A stretch of DNA of 64,000 bases from Catenibacterium mitsuoka_A (GCF_964259225.1 NZ_CAXVKN010000001.1); one strand, 5' to 3'. Shown: positions 49,627 through 59,635, counted from the stretch's first letter. The notes: a model not told the origin generated them from the sequence alone. Made by a program: numbers and translations.

Positions 49627-52023
49627 TTATTTCACTACAATATTTACAATCTTGTTAGGAACATAAATGATCTTCTTAACTTCTTTACCATCAGTATGTG
49701 CCTTAACATTTTCAAGTTCTAATGCCTGCTGTTTAACAGATTCAGCTTCCTGATCCTTATTAATAGATAAACGTCCACGTACTTTACCATTTACCTGTAC
49801 TGCAATTTCAATTGTAGATACAACAAGCTTGTCTTCTTCATATGTTGGCCATGCTTCATAAGCAATTGTTCCTTCATGACCAAGTTTTTCCCACATTTCT
49901 TCACAGATATGAGGCGCAATACATGAAAGCATCTTAACAATACCTTCTGCATATGGCTTATAAACTGCTTTAGCCTTATATGCTTCATTGATGAAGATCA
50001 TCATCTGTGAGATAGCTGTATTAAAGCCAAGGTTTTCATAGTCTTCAGTCACTTTCTTAACTGTTGAGTGATATACGAAGTCTAATGAACCATCATTTGT
50101 ATCAGTTAACTTATCAGATTCAACAAATAATCTATAAACACGTTCTAGCCATTTCTTTGAACCTTCTACACCTGTTTCACTCCAAGGTTTAGATGCTTCA
50201 AGAGGACCCATAAACATTTCATATAAACGTAATGTATCTGCACCATATGCTTCTACGATATCATCTGGATTAATAACATTACCCTTTGACTTAGACATCT
50301 TCACACCATTTGGACCAAGAATCATACCCTGATGGTATAGCTTCTTGAATGGTTCTTTAACTGGTACGATACCCTTGTCATATAAATAGTTATTCCACAT
50401 ACGTGAATATAATAAGTGTCCTACTGCATGTTCAGGTCCACCAACATATAAGTCAACTGGCATCCAATGCTTTAATAATTCTGGATCTGCAATAGCCTTA
50501 TCGTTATGTGGATCAATATATCTTAAGAAGTACCAAGAAGATCCTGCAGAACCAGGCATTGTACTTGTTTCTCTCTTACCCTTCTTACCATCTACTTCTA
50601 CATTAACCCAGTCAACAGCCTTATCTAATGGAGAAGACCCTGTCTTTGATGGACTATAATCTTCAAGTTCAGGTAAGATAAGTGGTAACTGATCATCACT
50701 TAATGCAACAGATGTTCCATCATCAAAGTTAATGATTGGAATTGGTTCACCCCAATATCTCTGTCTTGCGAAGATCCATTCTCTTAAACGATAGTTAACA
50801 TGCTTAGAACCACAATGATGTTCTTCTAACCAGTCTAACATCTTATCGATTGCTTCCTGCTTATCTAAACCATTTAAGAAGTCAGAGTTGATATGTACAC
50901 CATCCTGTGTCCATGCTTCCTTAGTAACATCTCCACCTTCTAATACTGGAATAATATCGATACCAAACTTCTTCGCAAAAGCATAGTCACGATCATCATG
51001 TGCAGGAACAGCCATGATAGCACCTGTTCCATAACCAGCTAATACATAGTCAGAAATCCAGATTGGAATCTTCTTACCATTTACTGGGTTGATTGCATAA
51101 GCACCAATGAAGACACCAGTCTTTTCTTTATTTAATTCAGTTCTTTCAAGTTCTGACTTAGTTGCACATACATCTAAGTAAGCTTTTACTTCATCCTTCT
51201 TATCAGGAGTCGTAATCTTTTCTACTAATTCATGTTCTGGTGCTAATACACAATAAGTAGCTCCAAATAATGTATCACAACGTGTTGTGAATACTGTGAA
51301 TTTATCATCATAACCATCTACCTTAAAATCAACATGAGCACCGATTGATTTACCAATCCAGTTTCTCTGAATTTCTTTAGTAGATTCTGGCCAATCAACT
51401 TCTTCTAATCCTGCAAGTAATCTTTCAGCATATTTAGGGATATCAATAACCCACTGTTTCATATTCTTACGAATAACAGGGAATCCACCACGTTCACTCT
51501 TACCATCGATGATTTCATCGTTTGCAAGTACTGTACCTAATTCTTCACACCAGTTAACAGGAATATCTACATATCTAGCTAAACCATCTTCATATAACTG
51601 TTTGAAAATCCACTGAGTCCATTTATAGAAGCTAGGATCACAAGTAGATACCTGCTTATCCCAGTCAAATGAGAAACCTAACATCTTCAACTGTTTAGTG
51701 AAAGTCTGAATATTCTTTAATGTAAATCCTTCAGGGTGGTTACCTGTCTTGATTGCATACTGTTCAGCAGGTAAACCAAATGAGTCAAATCCCATTGGAT
51801 GTAATACGTTATATCCCTGCATTCTCTTCATTCTTGACATGATGTCAGTTGCTGTATATCCTTCTGGATGTCCAACATGAAGACCTTGTCCTGATGGATA
51901 AGGGAACATGTCTAAGGCATAGTATTTAGGCTTTGAGAAATCATAAACATCTGTTTCGAATGTCTTATTCTCTTCCCAGTATTTCTGCCATTTCTTTTCT
52001 GCTATCTTATGATCATAAGTCAT
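49627..52023 (-). CDS. leuS: leucine-tRNA ligase
   Basis: 798 residues from ATG 52023 (GTGGAGGAG upstream); the frame extends 23 codons upstream into the T-box terminator and is not used. HIGH-type motif FPYPSGQGLHVGHPEGYTAT near 40, editing-domain TFRCDT-like FTTRCDTLFGATYC near 224 and GTGAIMAVPAHDDRDYAFA near 325, KMSKSKGN-type VKMSKSKGNVINPDD near 570. Class I synthetase of normal bacterial length. Controlled by the Leu T-box. Confidence 0.98.
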   Translation of the reverse strand: MTYDHKIAEKKWQKYWEENKTFETDVYDFSKPKYYALDMFPYPSGQGLHVGHPEGYTATDIMSRMKRMQGYNVLHPMGFDSFGLPAEQYAIKTGNHPEGFTLKNIQTFTKQLKMLGFSFDWDKQVSTCDPSFYKWTQWIFKQLYEDGLARYVDIPVNWCEELGTVLANDEIIDGKSERGGFPVIRKNMKQWVIDIPKYAERLLAGLEEVDWPESTKEIQRNWIGKSIGAHVDFKVDGYDDKFTVFTTRCDTLFGATYCVLAPEHELVEKITTPDKKDEVKAYLDVCATKSELERTELNKEKTGVFIGAYAINPVNGKKIPIWISDYVLAGYGTGAIMAVPAHDDRDYAFAKKFGIDIIPVLEGGDVTKEAWTQDGVHINSDFLNGLDKQEAIDKMLDWLEEHHCGSKHVNYRLREWIFARQRYWGEPIPIINFDDGTSVALSDDQLPLILPELEDYSPSKTGSSPLDKAVDWVNVEVDGKKGKRETSTMPGSAGSSWYFLRYIDPHNDKAIADPELLKHWMPVDLYVGGPEHAVGHLLYSRMWNNYLYDKGIVPVKEPFKKLYHQGMILGPNGVKMSKSKGNVINPDDIVEAYGADTLRLYEMFMGPLEASKPWSETGVEGSKKWLERVYRLFVESDKLTDTNDGSLDFVYHSTVKKVTEDYENLGFNTAISQMMIFINEAYKAKAVYKPYAEGIVKMLSCIAPHICEEMWEKLGHEGTIAYEAWPTYEEDKLVVSTIEIAVQVNGKVRGRLSINKDQEAESVKQQALELENVKAHTDGKEVKKIIYVPNKIVNIVVK

Positions 52024-52049
52024 AATTTTGTCTCCTCCACTTTTAAAAT

Positions 52050-52290
52050 AAAAAAAGTCCTCATGTCTAAGGACGAGAACTCGCGGTACCACCTTAGTTC
52101 ATGAAGACTGATTCATGCGCTTAATGCTTTAACGCAGCACTACGTGATCTGCTTATCACAGACCCATCTCCCTAGCGAGTTCAATGGATGACTTTACTTA
52201 TTCACACCAGCCATAAGTTCTCTTAAAAAGCATGACCATCTACTACTCTAGTTCCTTGACTTTTATATACTTACACACCTTATCATAATT
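52050..52290 (-). promoter_or_regulatory. T-box leader of leuS
   Basis: Minus strand: core AAGGTGGTACCGCG (52096-52083), then a terminator with arms GTCCTTAGACATGAGGAC and T7. Stem I: CTAG and ATGG on one side pair with CCAT and CTAG on the other, leaving loop strands AGTAGTAG and TGAACTCG. The specifier is CTC (Leu). Confidence 0.95.
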
Positions 52291-52311
52291 TCCCATTATT
52301 TGCAAGAAGTA

Positions 52312-54096
52312 TCATCTCATTTTAAGGATGCGGGATGGATTGAGCTTGATAATATAAAGAATACTAAATAGCGTAGAGAAACAAACTAATAAGAAAGAAC
52401 CAATCCACAATATCAACATAATAAGAGGTTGGAATGTAAGATGCATAGGAAAGTCTGTAATCTGTGGGATTATTTGATTCATTATCTTCATAATACCAAG
52501 TAATATGAGAGATGCTGTCACATAGCTATAAGAATGAAGAATCAAACATTGATAGAAAGACATCTTGAAAATATGTTTCTTCTTTTCACCATAGGCCTTC
52601 ATGATAGCATGATCCTTCTTTAAATGCATCGCATGAAGAATCATGATTTCCATAATCATAAATATAGAAGAAAGTATTGTGAGAATAGAGAATACCACTA
52701 GAACCATCTGGATTCTATTCATATTCTGATTAAAAGTTTTTTGAGTTGATTCCCCCATTGCTTTAAACTCATATTCAGGATAATTCTTTTTTAAAGAATC
52801 TATAATGGATTTATCTTCCTTATATTTCAACATACCATATCTTGCAGTCGGTGTTTGATTAAAGATGGACTCTATCCAATGATAATTGGCATATTCATAC
52901 ATATAGAAGGCATCATAATTATATGTTTGTGGAGAGATGCCAACTATCTTTACTTCTTTTCCTTTTATCTTTAATTGATGCTTATAATAGATTGTCCAAG
53001 TTGTATTAAGTAATATATTGACCTTATTCTTTTGTGCAAGCTTTCTTGCAGTAGAGAGAGGTACCGCAATTTCATCATTATTTTGTGGAGTTCTACCATA
53101 TATATAATGAGTGGTATAGGACGAGTCATCAGATATAAATAATACGTCATTCTTTTGATAACGTTGACTATTATGAGAGATTCCCATGAGATCATAATCA
53201 TCAAGATTTAAATAATGATAGGATGCTTCATTGAAATGAGTTAAAGATAAAGGATCATCATTACGTAATTTATAAGTAATAGACTTTTGTGGAATCAACG
53301 AAGAAAGATATTGATAAATAGTATTACGAAAAGAGAATGTAAAGGTAAATGTCATCATCAAACATAATAATGCGATAGATAGAGAAAATGACATCTGAAA
53401 AAATCTTTTACGACTACTTAAGAATGATTGGATAGTTAATTTAAGTATAGGAAAATGTCGTGGCTTATTATTGGTATGGTTCTCTCGAGGATAACTTTCT
53501 GTCTTTTTAATAAGTGTATCCTTTATAATACATCCATCCTTCATCTCTATAATACGATCACTATATTGTTTTACTGATGCTTCATCATGGGATACAAATA
53601 ATATAAGAGAAGAATGTGAACGCTGCTTCAATATCTTTAATACTCTCTCTGCATTATCTGGATCAAGTGAAGCTGTTGGTTCATCACAAAGAATAATATC
53701 TGGATCATAATAAAGTGCACGCTCTATCGCTGTACGTTGTCTTTGTCCTAAGGAAAGATCATTAACTGAAGTATTCTTAAATTGTTTAGTCAATGTTTCA
53801 TCCAGTATGTAGGATGATTTATGAAAGTAGTCATAGAGACGTATATTATTATTAATAGAAAGCCAAGGTATAAGATGAAAATCCTGAAAAATGATAGAAA
53901 CTTTCTTATTCTTTTCATATATCACTTCTCCTGAGTAATCATGATCAAGTCCAGCAATAATATGAAGTAAAGTACTTTTTCCACATCCACTTGGCCCAAC
54001 AAGTGATACAAATCCTGTATCAGGAAGAGTACAAGTAATGTTTTCTAAGACATGTTCATGTAGATAACGCTTGTTGATTGATTTAAGTTGAATCAT
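52312..54096 (-). CDS. ABC transporter, ATPase fused to FtsX-type permease (second of a pair)
   Basis: 594 residues. The N-terminal ATPase (1-210) has Walker A GPSGCGKSTLLHI near 34, signature NDLSLGQRQRTAIERALYY near 113, Walker B IILCDEPTASLDP near 137, H-loop VSHDEA. Then one membrane helix (about 235-257), an outer domain of about 190 residues, and three helices (about 470-590), the MacB half-transporter plan. MacB-type pumps move peptides or act by mechanotransmission and need a dimer. The adjacent, similar gene suggests a heterodimer. Its ATG lies one base after the partner's stop. Confidence 0.85.
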   Translation of the reverse strand: MIQLKSINKRYLHEHVLENITCTLPDTGFVSLVGPSGCGKSTLLHIIAGLDHDYSGEVIYEKNKKVSIIFQDFHLIPWLSINNNIRLYDYFHKSSYILDETLTKQFKNTSVNDLSLGQRQRTAIERALYYDPDIILCDEPTASLDPDNAERVLKILKQRSHSSLILFVSHDEASVKQYSDRIIEMKDGCIIKDTLIKKTESYPRENHTNNKPRHFPILKLTIQSFLSSRKRFFQMSFSLSIALLCLMMTFTFTFSFRNTIYQYLSSLIPQKSITYKLRNDDPLSLTHFNEASYHYLNLDDYDLMGISHNSQRYQKNDVLFISDDSSYTTHYIYGRTPQNNDEIAVPLSTARKLAQKNKVNILLNTTWTIYYKHQLKIKGKEVKIVGISPQTYNYDAFYMYEYANYHWIESIFNQTPTARYGMLKYKEDKSIIDSLKKNYPEYEFKAMGESTQKTFNQNMNRIQMVLVVFSILTILSSIFMIMEIMILHAMHLKKDHAIMKAYGEKKKHIFKMSFYQCLILHSYSYVTASLILLGIMKIMNQIIPQITDFPMHLTFQPLIMLILWIGSFLLVCFSTLFSILYIIKLNPSRILKMR

Positions 54097-54097
54097 A

Positions 54098-55801
54098 TTA
54101 TTCCTCCCTGAGTAATGAGACTATACTTTCTTTCTTAATACGAATAAACGGTGCAGATGCGGAAAGTATGAGTATAAGAAGATAAAGAAAATAGAAAATA
54201 ATATAGAAATAATAAGGAGATGCAAGACAGGTAAAATGGAAATAACTCTTAAAGGATGTGAGCGGGAGAATAGTAAGAATAACAATAAACATCACTATGC
54301 TGATAGAGTAAATAAATGTGCCTATAATAAGTATTTCTATCTTTGATTCACGCTGTAATTGTTTATAAGATGCACCCATAGAAATTTTCAAAGCAAGAGA
54401 ACGGCTTCTTTCTAAATATAAAGAAGAGAAGACTGTTTTTGTAAGTTCTATTGCCACAAATAAGCTGATCATCATATAAACTAACGCAATCATACGACCA
54501 ATAGAAATAAGTGTTCCATAACTCATCTTCTTCATATATACATCATTATCTACTTCATAGTTCTTTTCATAACGTTTAATAAGTGTTTCGGGAGCCTTTG
54601 TGACTACATCTATTTTGTCATCTCTTAATAAATCTGGATATGTCTTATCTATATCATGATGGAAACAAACCAATTGATCCTGATAGAAATTATCTTCTAT
54701 TACTCCCACTACTTTATATGTTTCATCTTCTAATAGATGACATGTGAACTGTGATTTGAGTTTATGAGATAAATTATGAGTAATAATGACTTCATTTGTA
54801 TGATGAGGAAAACGACCTGAAAGCAGCTTGATATGATTTTTCTTAGCAGGTAGACGAATCAACAAGGCATTAACTCCTTTGATATACCCACTTTCTATAT
54901 CAAAATGTTTTGTACCTTTTTCTTTTAAAGACAATGGTTCTCCATCATGACTGGATATAGTTACAATATCTTTAAGTGGTGCTTCCGTGTAAGATTTTTC
55001 TATAGAGGTAGAAAGACCATTTAAACCACTTATAATCACTAGAGATGTTACAATGACTAATATCTGAAAAAGTGAGAGTAATGCGAGTCTCTTTCTTTCT
55101 CCCAATACTTCTTTAAAACTATAACGCATAGAGAAGTGTCTCTTATGTCGAGGAATAAGAACTTCTTTATTTATATGATTGTCTTTAATTGTATGTAATG
55201 TCTGGTTCTTCATCTCTATGAGTACATCGACATATTCATCTAATAGGGATGTATCATGAGAAACAACAATGACTAAACGATCTTCAGATACTTCCTTTAA
55301 GAGTGTCATAACCTCTTTTGCCTGTTTATAATGAAGGGCACCTGTAGGTTCATCACATAAAAGTACAGGTGCATCCTTTAACAAGGCACGGGCAATAGAT
55401 ACACGTTTCATCTGTCCAATAGAAAGTTCATCAGGATATCTTTTCATAAGCTTTTCTATTTTTAAGCGTCTAATAATCTTATCCATCTTTTTCTTATCAA
55501 AATCAATCTGTCCAAAATAACATCCAGCCATGATATTCTCTTCTACTGTATAAGAAGGAATAAGATCATTATTCTGTTTAATAAAGCCTATCATCTTACT
55601 AAATTTTTTATCTATCACTTCATGATTAAAAGTAATTGTGCCATTATATTGCAGTAATCCACATAAACAATATAGAAGTGTAGACTTTCCACATCCTGAA
55701 GGTCCTTTGATTCCTACTAAACCAGTATCTGGAAATATATAATTCACATGATCCAATATACAAATATCATAACTCACAGTTAAGTCTTTAAGTTCTAGCA
55801 T
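54098..55801 (-). CDS. ABC transporter, ATPase fused to FtsX-type permease (first of a pair)
   Basis: 567 residues with the same plan as its neighbour: Walker A GPSGCGKSTLLYC near 34, DELSIGQMKRVSIARALLKD near 128, VLLCDEPTGALH near 152, VVSHDTSLLD near 176. A membrane helix lies near 240-262, an outer domain near 265-420, and three helices near 420-560. The two proteins are related but not duplicates, consistent with a heterodimer. Substrate unknown; no accessory protein gene is adjacent. Confidence 0.85.
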   Translation of the reverse strand: MLELKDLTVSYDICILDHVNYIFPDTGLVGIKGPSGCGKSTLLYCLCGLLQYNGTITFNHEVIDKKFSKMIGFIKQNNDLIPSYTVEENIMAGCYFGQIDFDKKKMDKIIRRLKIEKLMKRYPDELSIGQMKRVSIARALLKDAPVLLCDEPTGALHYKQAKEVMTLLKEVSEDRLVIVVSHDTSLLDEYVDVLIEMKNQTLHTIKDNHINKEVLIPRHKRHFSMRYSFKEVLGERKRLALLSLFQILVIVTSLVIISGLNGLSTSIEKSYTEAPLKDIVTISSHDGEPLSLKEKGTKHFDIESGYIKGVNALLIRLPAKKNHIKLLSGRFPHHTNEVIITHNLSHKLKSQFTCHLLEDETYKVVGVIEDNFYQDQLVCFHHDIDKTYPDLLRDDKIDVVTKAPETLIKRYEKNYEVDNDVYMKKMSYGTLISIGRMIALVYMMISLFVAIELTKTVFSSLYLERSRSLALKISMGASYKQLQRESKIEILIIGTFIYSISIVMFIVILTILPLTSFKSYFHFTCLASPYYFYIIFYFLYLLILILSASAPFIRIKKESIVSLLREE

Positions 55802-55845
55802 ATTTTTCCCTCCATTTTATGTTATAATGAGCCAGGTGATATAAA

Positions 55846-56778
55846 ATGAATCCTTTTCCATATTCTTTGGATAACAAGCGTTATCATACATACAATTATT
55901 TTTTAAAAACGAGATATCATAAAAAAGTCGCAAAAGTCTCTTTAGATGCCCATTTTACTTGTCCTAATAGAGATGGGACAAAAGGCTTTGGAGGCTGTAT
56001 ATTCTGTTCTGAGAAAGGTTCTGGCGACTTTATTCTAGATAGTGATTCTCTTTTAGAACAGTTTAAAGCAGGTGCTGAAGTAATGAAAAGAAAGTGGCCT
56101 GAAGCTGTCTTTATTCCCTACTTCCAGGCATATACAAATACCTATGCTTCTTTAGATCAGTTAAAGAAGATCTATGAACCATTCATTGGTATGAAGGATG
56201 TTGTTGGTATTGCGATTGCAACACGTGCAGACTGCCTCACTGAAGAAATATGTGCTTATTTAGAAGAATTATCTAAGAAAACGTATGTCTATATAGAATT
56301 AGGCTTACAGACTATTCATGACAATACTGCAAAAGAAATCAATCGTTGTCATACTTATCAGGAATTCTTAGATGGACTCTCTATGTTAAGAAGACATCAT
56401 TTAGAAGTCTGTGTGCATATTATTAATGGTTTACCTAACGAAACAATAGAGATGATGTTGGAGACTGCAAAAGCGGTAGGAAAACTAGATATTCAAGGTA
56501 TTAAGATTCACAATCTCTATGTCACACAAAATAGTCGTCTATATAAGCTCTATTATCCTTTTAAGATGTTAGAAAGAGATGAATATATTTCTTTAGTTGC
56601 AAGACAATTAGAATATATTCCAAGTCATGTAGTCGTAGAAAGACTGACTGGAGATGCACCATTAGAAGAATTAGTAGCTCCTTTATGGTCTATCAAAAAA
56701 ACAACAATTCTAAATGATATCGATAAATATATGAAAGCACACGATATTATGCAGGGCGATCTTGTATCCCTCAAATAA
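55846..56778 (+). CDS. TIGR01212-type radical SAM protein (YhcC-like)
   Basis: 310 residues. An iron-sulfur cluster motif at about residues 38-54 (CPNRDGTKGFGGCIFCS) gives the Cys-x14-Cys-x2-Cys spacing of this subgroup. It continues YFQAYTNTYASLDQLKKIYE near 103, VGIAIATRADCLTEE near 126, YVYIELGLQTIHDNTAKEIN near 145, HIINGLPNET near 196. Members reduce SAM to start radical chemistry; the reaction of this subgroup is not firmly known, with tRNA modification proposed. Single gene between two operons. Confidence 0.9.
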   Translation: MNPFPYSLDNKRYHTYNYFLKTRYHKKVAKVSLDAHFTCPNRDGTKGFGGCIFCSEKGSGDFILDSDSLLEQFKAGAEVMKRKWPEAVFIPYFQAYTNTYASLDQLKKIYEPFIGMKDVVGIAIATRADCLTEEICAYLEELSKKTYVYIELGLQTIHDNTAKEINRCHTYQEFLDGLSMLRRHHLEVCVHIINGLPNETIEMMLETAKAVGKLDIQGIKIHNLYVTQNSRLYKLYYPFKMLERDEYISLVARQLEYIPSHVVVERLTGDAPLEELVAPLWSIKKTTILNDIDKYMKAHDIMQGDLVSLK

Positions 56779-56815
56779 TATATACGAAAGAAAAGAAAGA
56801 ATTTCTTAAGGATAT

Positions 56816-56848
56816 AAAAAAAATCTGGCCAAAAGCCAGATTTCTTTT
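56816..56848 (-). terminator. terminator of hpf
   Basis: Minus strand stem AAATCTGGC/GCCAGATTT is followed by T8. Confidence 0.9.
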
Positions 56849-56850
56849 TA

Positions 56851-57387
56851 TTATTCTTCTGTTTCAAGAAGACCGTATCCACCATCTCTACGTTTATAGA
56901 CAACACATACTGTATTTGTTTCGATGTCTTTATAAACGAAGAATGAATGACCAATGAGTTCCATCTGCATGATAGCTTCTTCCATGTCCATTGGTTTTGG
57001 ATTAATTGTCTTTGTCTTAACGACAACGTCTTCTTCTTCAGGTTCTTCAAGAGCTTCTAAAGTGTTAATGTTGAAAGCGAGTTTATTATTCTTTGACTTT
57101 CTACTTAACTTTGTCTTGTACTTTCTGATCTGTCTTTCTAGCTTATCGATAACTAAATCGATTGCTTCATAAAGATCATCACTTGTTTCTTCTGCACGAA
57201 GAAGAACATACTCTGTAGGAATTGTAACTTCAATTTTCTGACCAAATGGGTAAGTTCTAATTAAAACCTTAGCCTCCACATCTTGTCCCATGATGAAGTA
57301 CTTGTCGAGCAATGCTAGTTTTTTAGTAATCTTGTCCTCAATAGCATCTGTAATTGTAACGTTTTTACCTCTGACAATAACTTTCAT
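56851..57387 (-). CDS. hpf: ribosome hibernation promoting factor, long form
   Basis: 178 residues from ATG 57387 (AAAGGAGG upstream); the 15-codon extension to 57432 lies before that site. Residues 1-95 are the S30AE domain (MKVIVRGKNVTITDAIEDKI; DLYEAIDLVIDKLERQIRKY). A linker leads to the C-terminal dimer domain (AIMQMELIGHSFFVYKDIET, then VCVVYKRRDGGYGLLETE). Long HPF joins two 70S ribosomes into 100S particles in stationary phase. Confidence 0.97.
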   Translation of the reverse strand: MKVIVRGKNVTITDAIEDKITKKLALLDKYFIMGQDVEAKVLIRTYPFGQKIEVTIPTEYVLLRAEETSDDLYEAIDLVIDKLERQIRKYKTKLSRKSKNNKLAFNINTLEALEEPEEEDVVVKTKTINPKPMDMEEAIMQMELIGHSFFVYKDIETNTVCVVYKRRDGGYGLLETEE

Positions 57388-57468
57388 AATTAATTCCTCC
57401 TTTACAATTCTTTCTATACCTATATTATACATAAAAAAAACTAAAAAAACACTCTTGACATAAAATAT

Positions 57469-57496
57469 AAAAAAAGAAGACGTTAATGTCTTCTTT
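57469..57496 (-). terminator. terminator of metK
   Basis: Minus strand stem AAAGAAGAC/GTCTTCTTT is followed by a T run. Confidence 0.88.
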
Positions 57497-58640
57497 AAGC
57501 TAAGTATTTCTTTAAGTCTTCTACTTTATTTAATTTTTCCCATGGGAATTCAACATCAGTACGACCAAAGTGTCCATAAGCAGCTGTTGGTCCATAGATT
57601 GGGTTTAATAAATCTAATGTATTGATGATACCCTGAGGAGTTAAATCAAATTCTTTCTTGATTGCATCTAAGATCACTTCATCAGCTACCTTACCAGTTC
57701 CATAAGTATCAACATGCACACTTGTAGGATCCTTTACACCAATTGCATAAGAGAACTGAATTTCAATACGATCACATAATCCTGCTGCAACAATGTTCTT
57801 AGCGATATAACGAGTGATATAAGCTGCACTTCTATCTACCTTTGATGGGTCTTTACCAGAGAATGCGCCTCCACCATGTCTTGCCATTCCTCCATAAGTA
57901 TCAACAATAATCTTACGTCCAGTTAAACCAGTATCACCATGAGGACCACCAATAACAAATCTTCCTGTTGGATTAATGAATACCTTATAGTCTTCATTCA
58001 TATGATGTTTTCTAACAACTTCCTTCATGATTTTTTCTTTAATGAATGTCTTGAATTCTTCTTCATTGAAATCTGGATCATGCTGGATTGACATAAGAAT
58101 TGTATCAACCTTTGGATTATTTTCATCTGTATAATCAATAGTGACCTGTGATTTCATATCAGGTCTTGCATGTTTGAATGTACCATTATGTCTTAATTCA
58201 CTTGCATAACGTACTAATTCATGAGCCATAGAGATTGGTAAAGGCATATATGTTTCAGTTTCATTTGTTGCATAACCAAACATGATACCCTGGTCACCTG
58301 CACCACCTACTTCTACATTTGTACCTAATGCGATATCACTAGACTGTGTATCCATGACTACCTTGATTTCACAAGTATCTGCATCAATACCTAAATCTTC
58401 AGCCGTATAGCCGATTCTTCTCATTACATCACGAGCCACTGCTTCATAATCTACTTTCGCATTCGTTGTAATTTCTCCACCAATGACTAATAAATTAGTT
58501 GTTGCAAAACATTCACAAGCTACACGTGAATATTTGTCCTGTCTTAAGCATTCATCTAAGATTGCATCACTAATCTGATCACAAAGCTTATCTGGATGTC
58601 CTTCTGATACAGATTCTGATGTAAATAAGTTCTTTTCCAT
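57495..58640 (-). CDS. metK: S-adenosylmethionine synthase
   Basis: 381 residues from ATG 58640 (AGGAGGA upstream); the longer frame to 58718 runs into the riboswitch terminator. Motifs: SESVSEGHPDKLCDQISDAI near 6, GAGDQGIMFGYA near 113, and the P-loop-like GGAFSGKDPSKVDRSAAY near 256. It makes SAM from methionine and ATP. A SAM-responsive leader lies directly upstream, which gives feedback control. Confidence 0.98.
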   Translation of the reverse strand: MEKNLFTSESVSEGHPDKLCDQISDAILDECLRQDKYSRVACECFATTNLLVIGGEITTNAKVDYEAVARDVMRRIGYTAEDLGIDADTCEIKVVMDTQSSDIALGTNVEVGGAGDQGIMFGYATNETETYMPLPISMAHELVRYASELRHNGTFKHARPDMKSQVTIDYTDENNPKVDTILMSIQHDPDFNEEEFKTFIKEKIMKEVVRKHHMNEDYKVFINPTGRFVIGGPHGDTGLTGRKIIVDTYGGMARHGGGAFSGKDPSKVDRSAAYITRYIAKNIVAAGLCDRIEIQFSYAIGVKDPTSVHVDTYGTGKVADEVILDAIKKEFDLTPQGIINTLDLLNPIYGPTAAYGHFGRTDVEFPWEKLNKVEDLKKYLA

Positions 58641-58662
58641 TTTCTTCTTTTCCTCCTGTAAT

Positions 58663-58803
58663 AAAAAAGCTCTCCTCAAAGAGGAAAGCGTAGTAATCTG
58701 CTTCCTCTTATTGTTCAAGTAATACTTGCTTGGTCAAGGCACCTTCTATATAAGGGTTGCCACCACTTTAAAACGATCCTCATCTGTGTGGTTCTGAATA
58801 AGA
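58663..58803 (-). promoter_or_regulatory. SAM-I-family riboswitch with terminator, upstream of metK
   Basis: Minus strand: P1 is TCTTATT (58803-58797) with AATAAGA (58712-58706). Between them lie GGTGGCAACCC and AAGGTGCCTTGACC, the GGCAACC and AAGGTGC blocks of S-box RNAs. Downstream, AGAGGAAGC (58708-58700) can pair with GCTTTCCTC (58689-58681) as antiterminator, or GCTTTCCTC pairs with GAGGAGAGC plus T6 as terminator (58689-58663). The antiterminator overlaps P1, so SAM binding would favour termination. The 5' half is less canonical than usual. Confidence 0.85.
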
Positions 58804-58819
58804 GTATAAAAATATTTAA

Positions 58820-59047
58820 TTAAATTGCCTGTACTTCAATAACGCCTGGAACTTCTTCTACTAAAATCTGTTCAACACCATCTTTAATAGTAGAATCTAA
58901 CATCATGCAGCCTGCACATGCACCAAGCATATGTACATAAACGATGCCGTCTTTGAAATCAACGAATTCTAAGTCTCCACCATCTCTTTGTAGATAGGGT
59001 CTCAACTTATGAATGACTTCCTTAATGGCTTCAATCTTTTCTTCCAT
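58820..59047 (-). CDS. NifU-like iron-sulfur scaffold domain protein
   Basis: 75 residues from ATG 59047 (GAGGTG upstream). A single NifU C-terminal domain: LRPYLQRDGGDLEFVDFKDG, then VYVHMLGACAGCMMLDSTIK with the Cys-x-x-Cys pair, and a GVEQILVEEVPGV helix. Such small Nfu proteins carry and deliver iron-sulfur clusters. Single gene upstream of metK on the same strand. Confidence 0.93.
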   Translation of the reverse strand: MEEKIEAIKEVIHKLRPYLQRDGGDLEFVDFKDGIVYVHMLGACAGCMMLDSTIKDGVEQILVEEVPGVIEVQAI

Positions 59048-59223
59048 GATTTCACCTCGCTTCTGCTTGACCATTATAACACACAAAATAAAAAAGAAAA
59101 GTGATATACCCTATAGAATCACTAAAAAACATACTTATTTATTAGACAATTTTATTAGATTGCACATTTTTAAGCATAATTCACTATTTTTTCTATATAT
59201 TCTATGATTCTTATCAAGCATAA

Positions 59224-59246
59224 TAAAAGAACCCCTGAGGGTTCTT
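59224..59246 (-). terminator. terminator of the small membrane protein gene
   Basis: Minus strand stem AGAACCC/GGGTTCT is followed by TTTTA. Confidence 0.75.
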
Positions 59247-59251
59247 CAACG

Positions 59252-59461
59252 TTATTCATCACTGTTATTTTTAATATAATCCAATACAAAATGAATGACA
59301 TAGAGTATGACAATCATCCATCCAACAGACACAAGAACATATTTGCATACTGCAATATCCCATTCCCCAGATTCAAAATAATAGTTACTTACAATAGTTG
59401 GTAATTGTGTGAGTATATAGAGTAATGCAGCAACCAATATATATAATATTTTTTTCTTCAT
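59252..59461 (-). CDS. small membrane protein of unknown function
   Basis: 69 residues with two predicted membrane helices (about 4-25 and 40-62) and a charged C-terminus. GGAGAAC precedes the ATG, and a terminator follows. No family is recognised. The clear start and terminator support a real gene. Confidence 0.55.
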   Translation of the reverse strand: MKKKILYILVAALLYILTQLPTIVSNYYFESGEWDIAVCKYVLVSVGWMIVILYVIHFVLDYIKNNSDE

Positions 59462-59635
59462 ATGGTTCTCCTCTACTATGTTAGTATATGCTAACTATAC
59501 CATACTCACTTTTTTTTGTAAAGTATATCATATTAAATACAAATTACTTATCTTTTTCACATTAAAGAATTATTATTATCTATTCTTTTATCACTATTAT
59601 AATTATGCTATAATGCAGTTGATTGGAGGCGTGCA

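Noticed and set aside
59013..59404. Two plus-strand frames of about 65 codons near nfu and the small membrane gene
   Set aside because: They are low-complexity, antisense to better-supported genes and lack ribosome binding sites.
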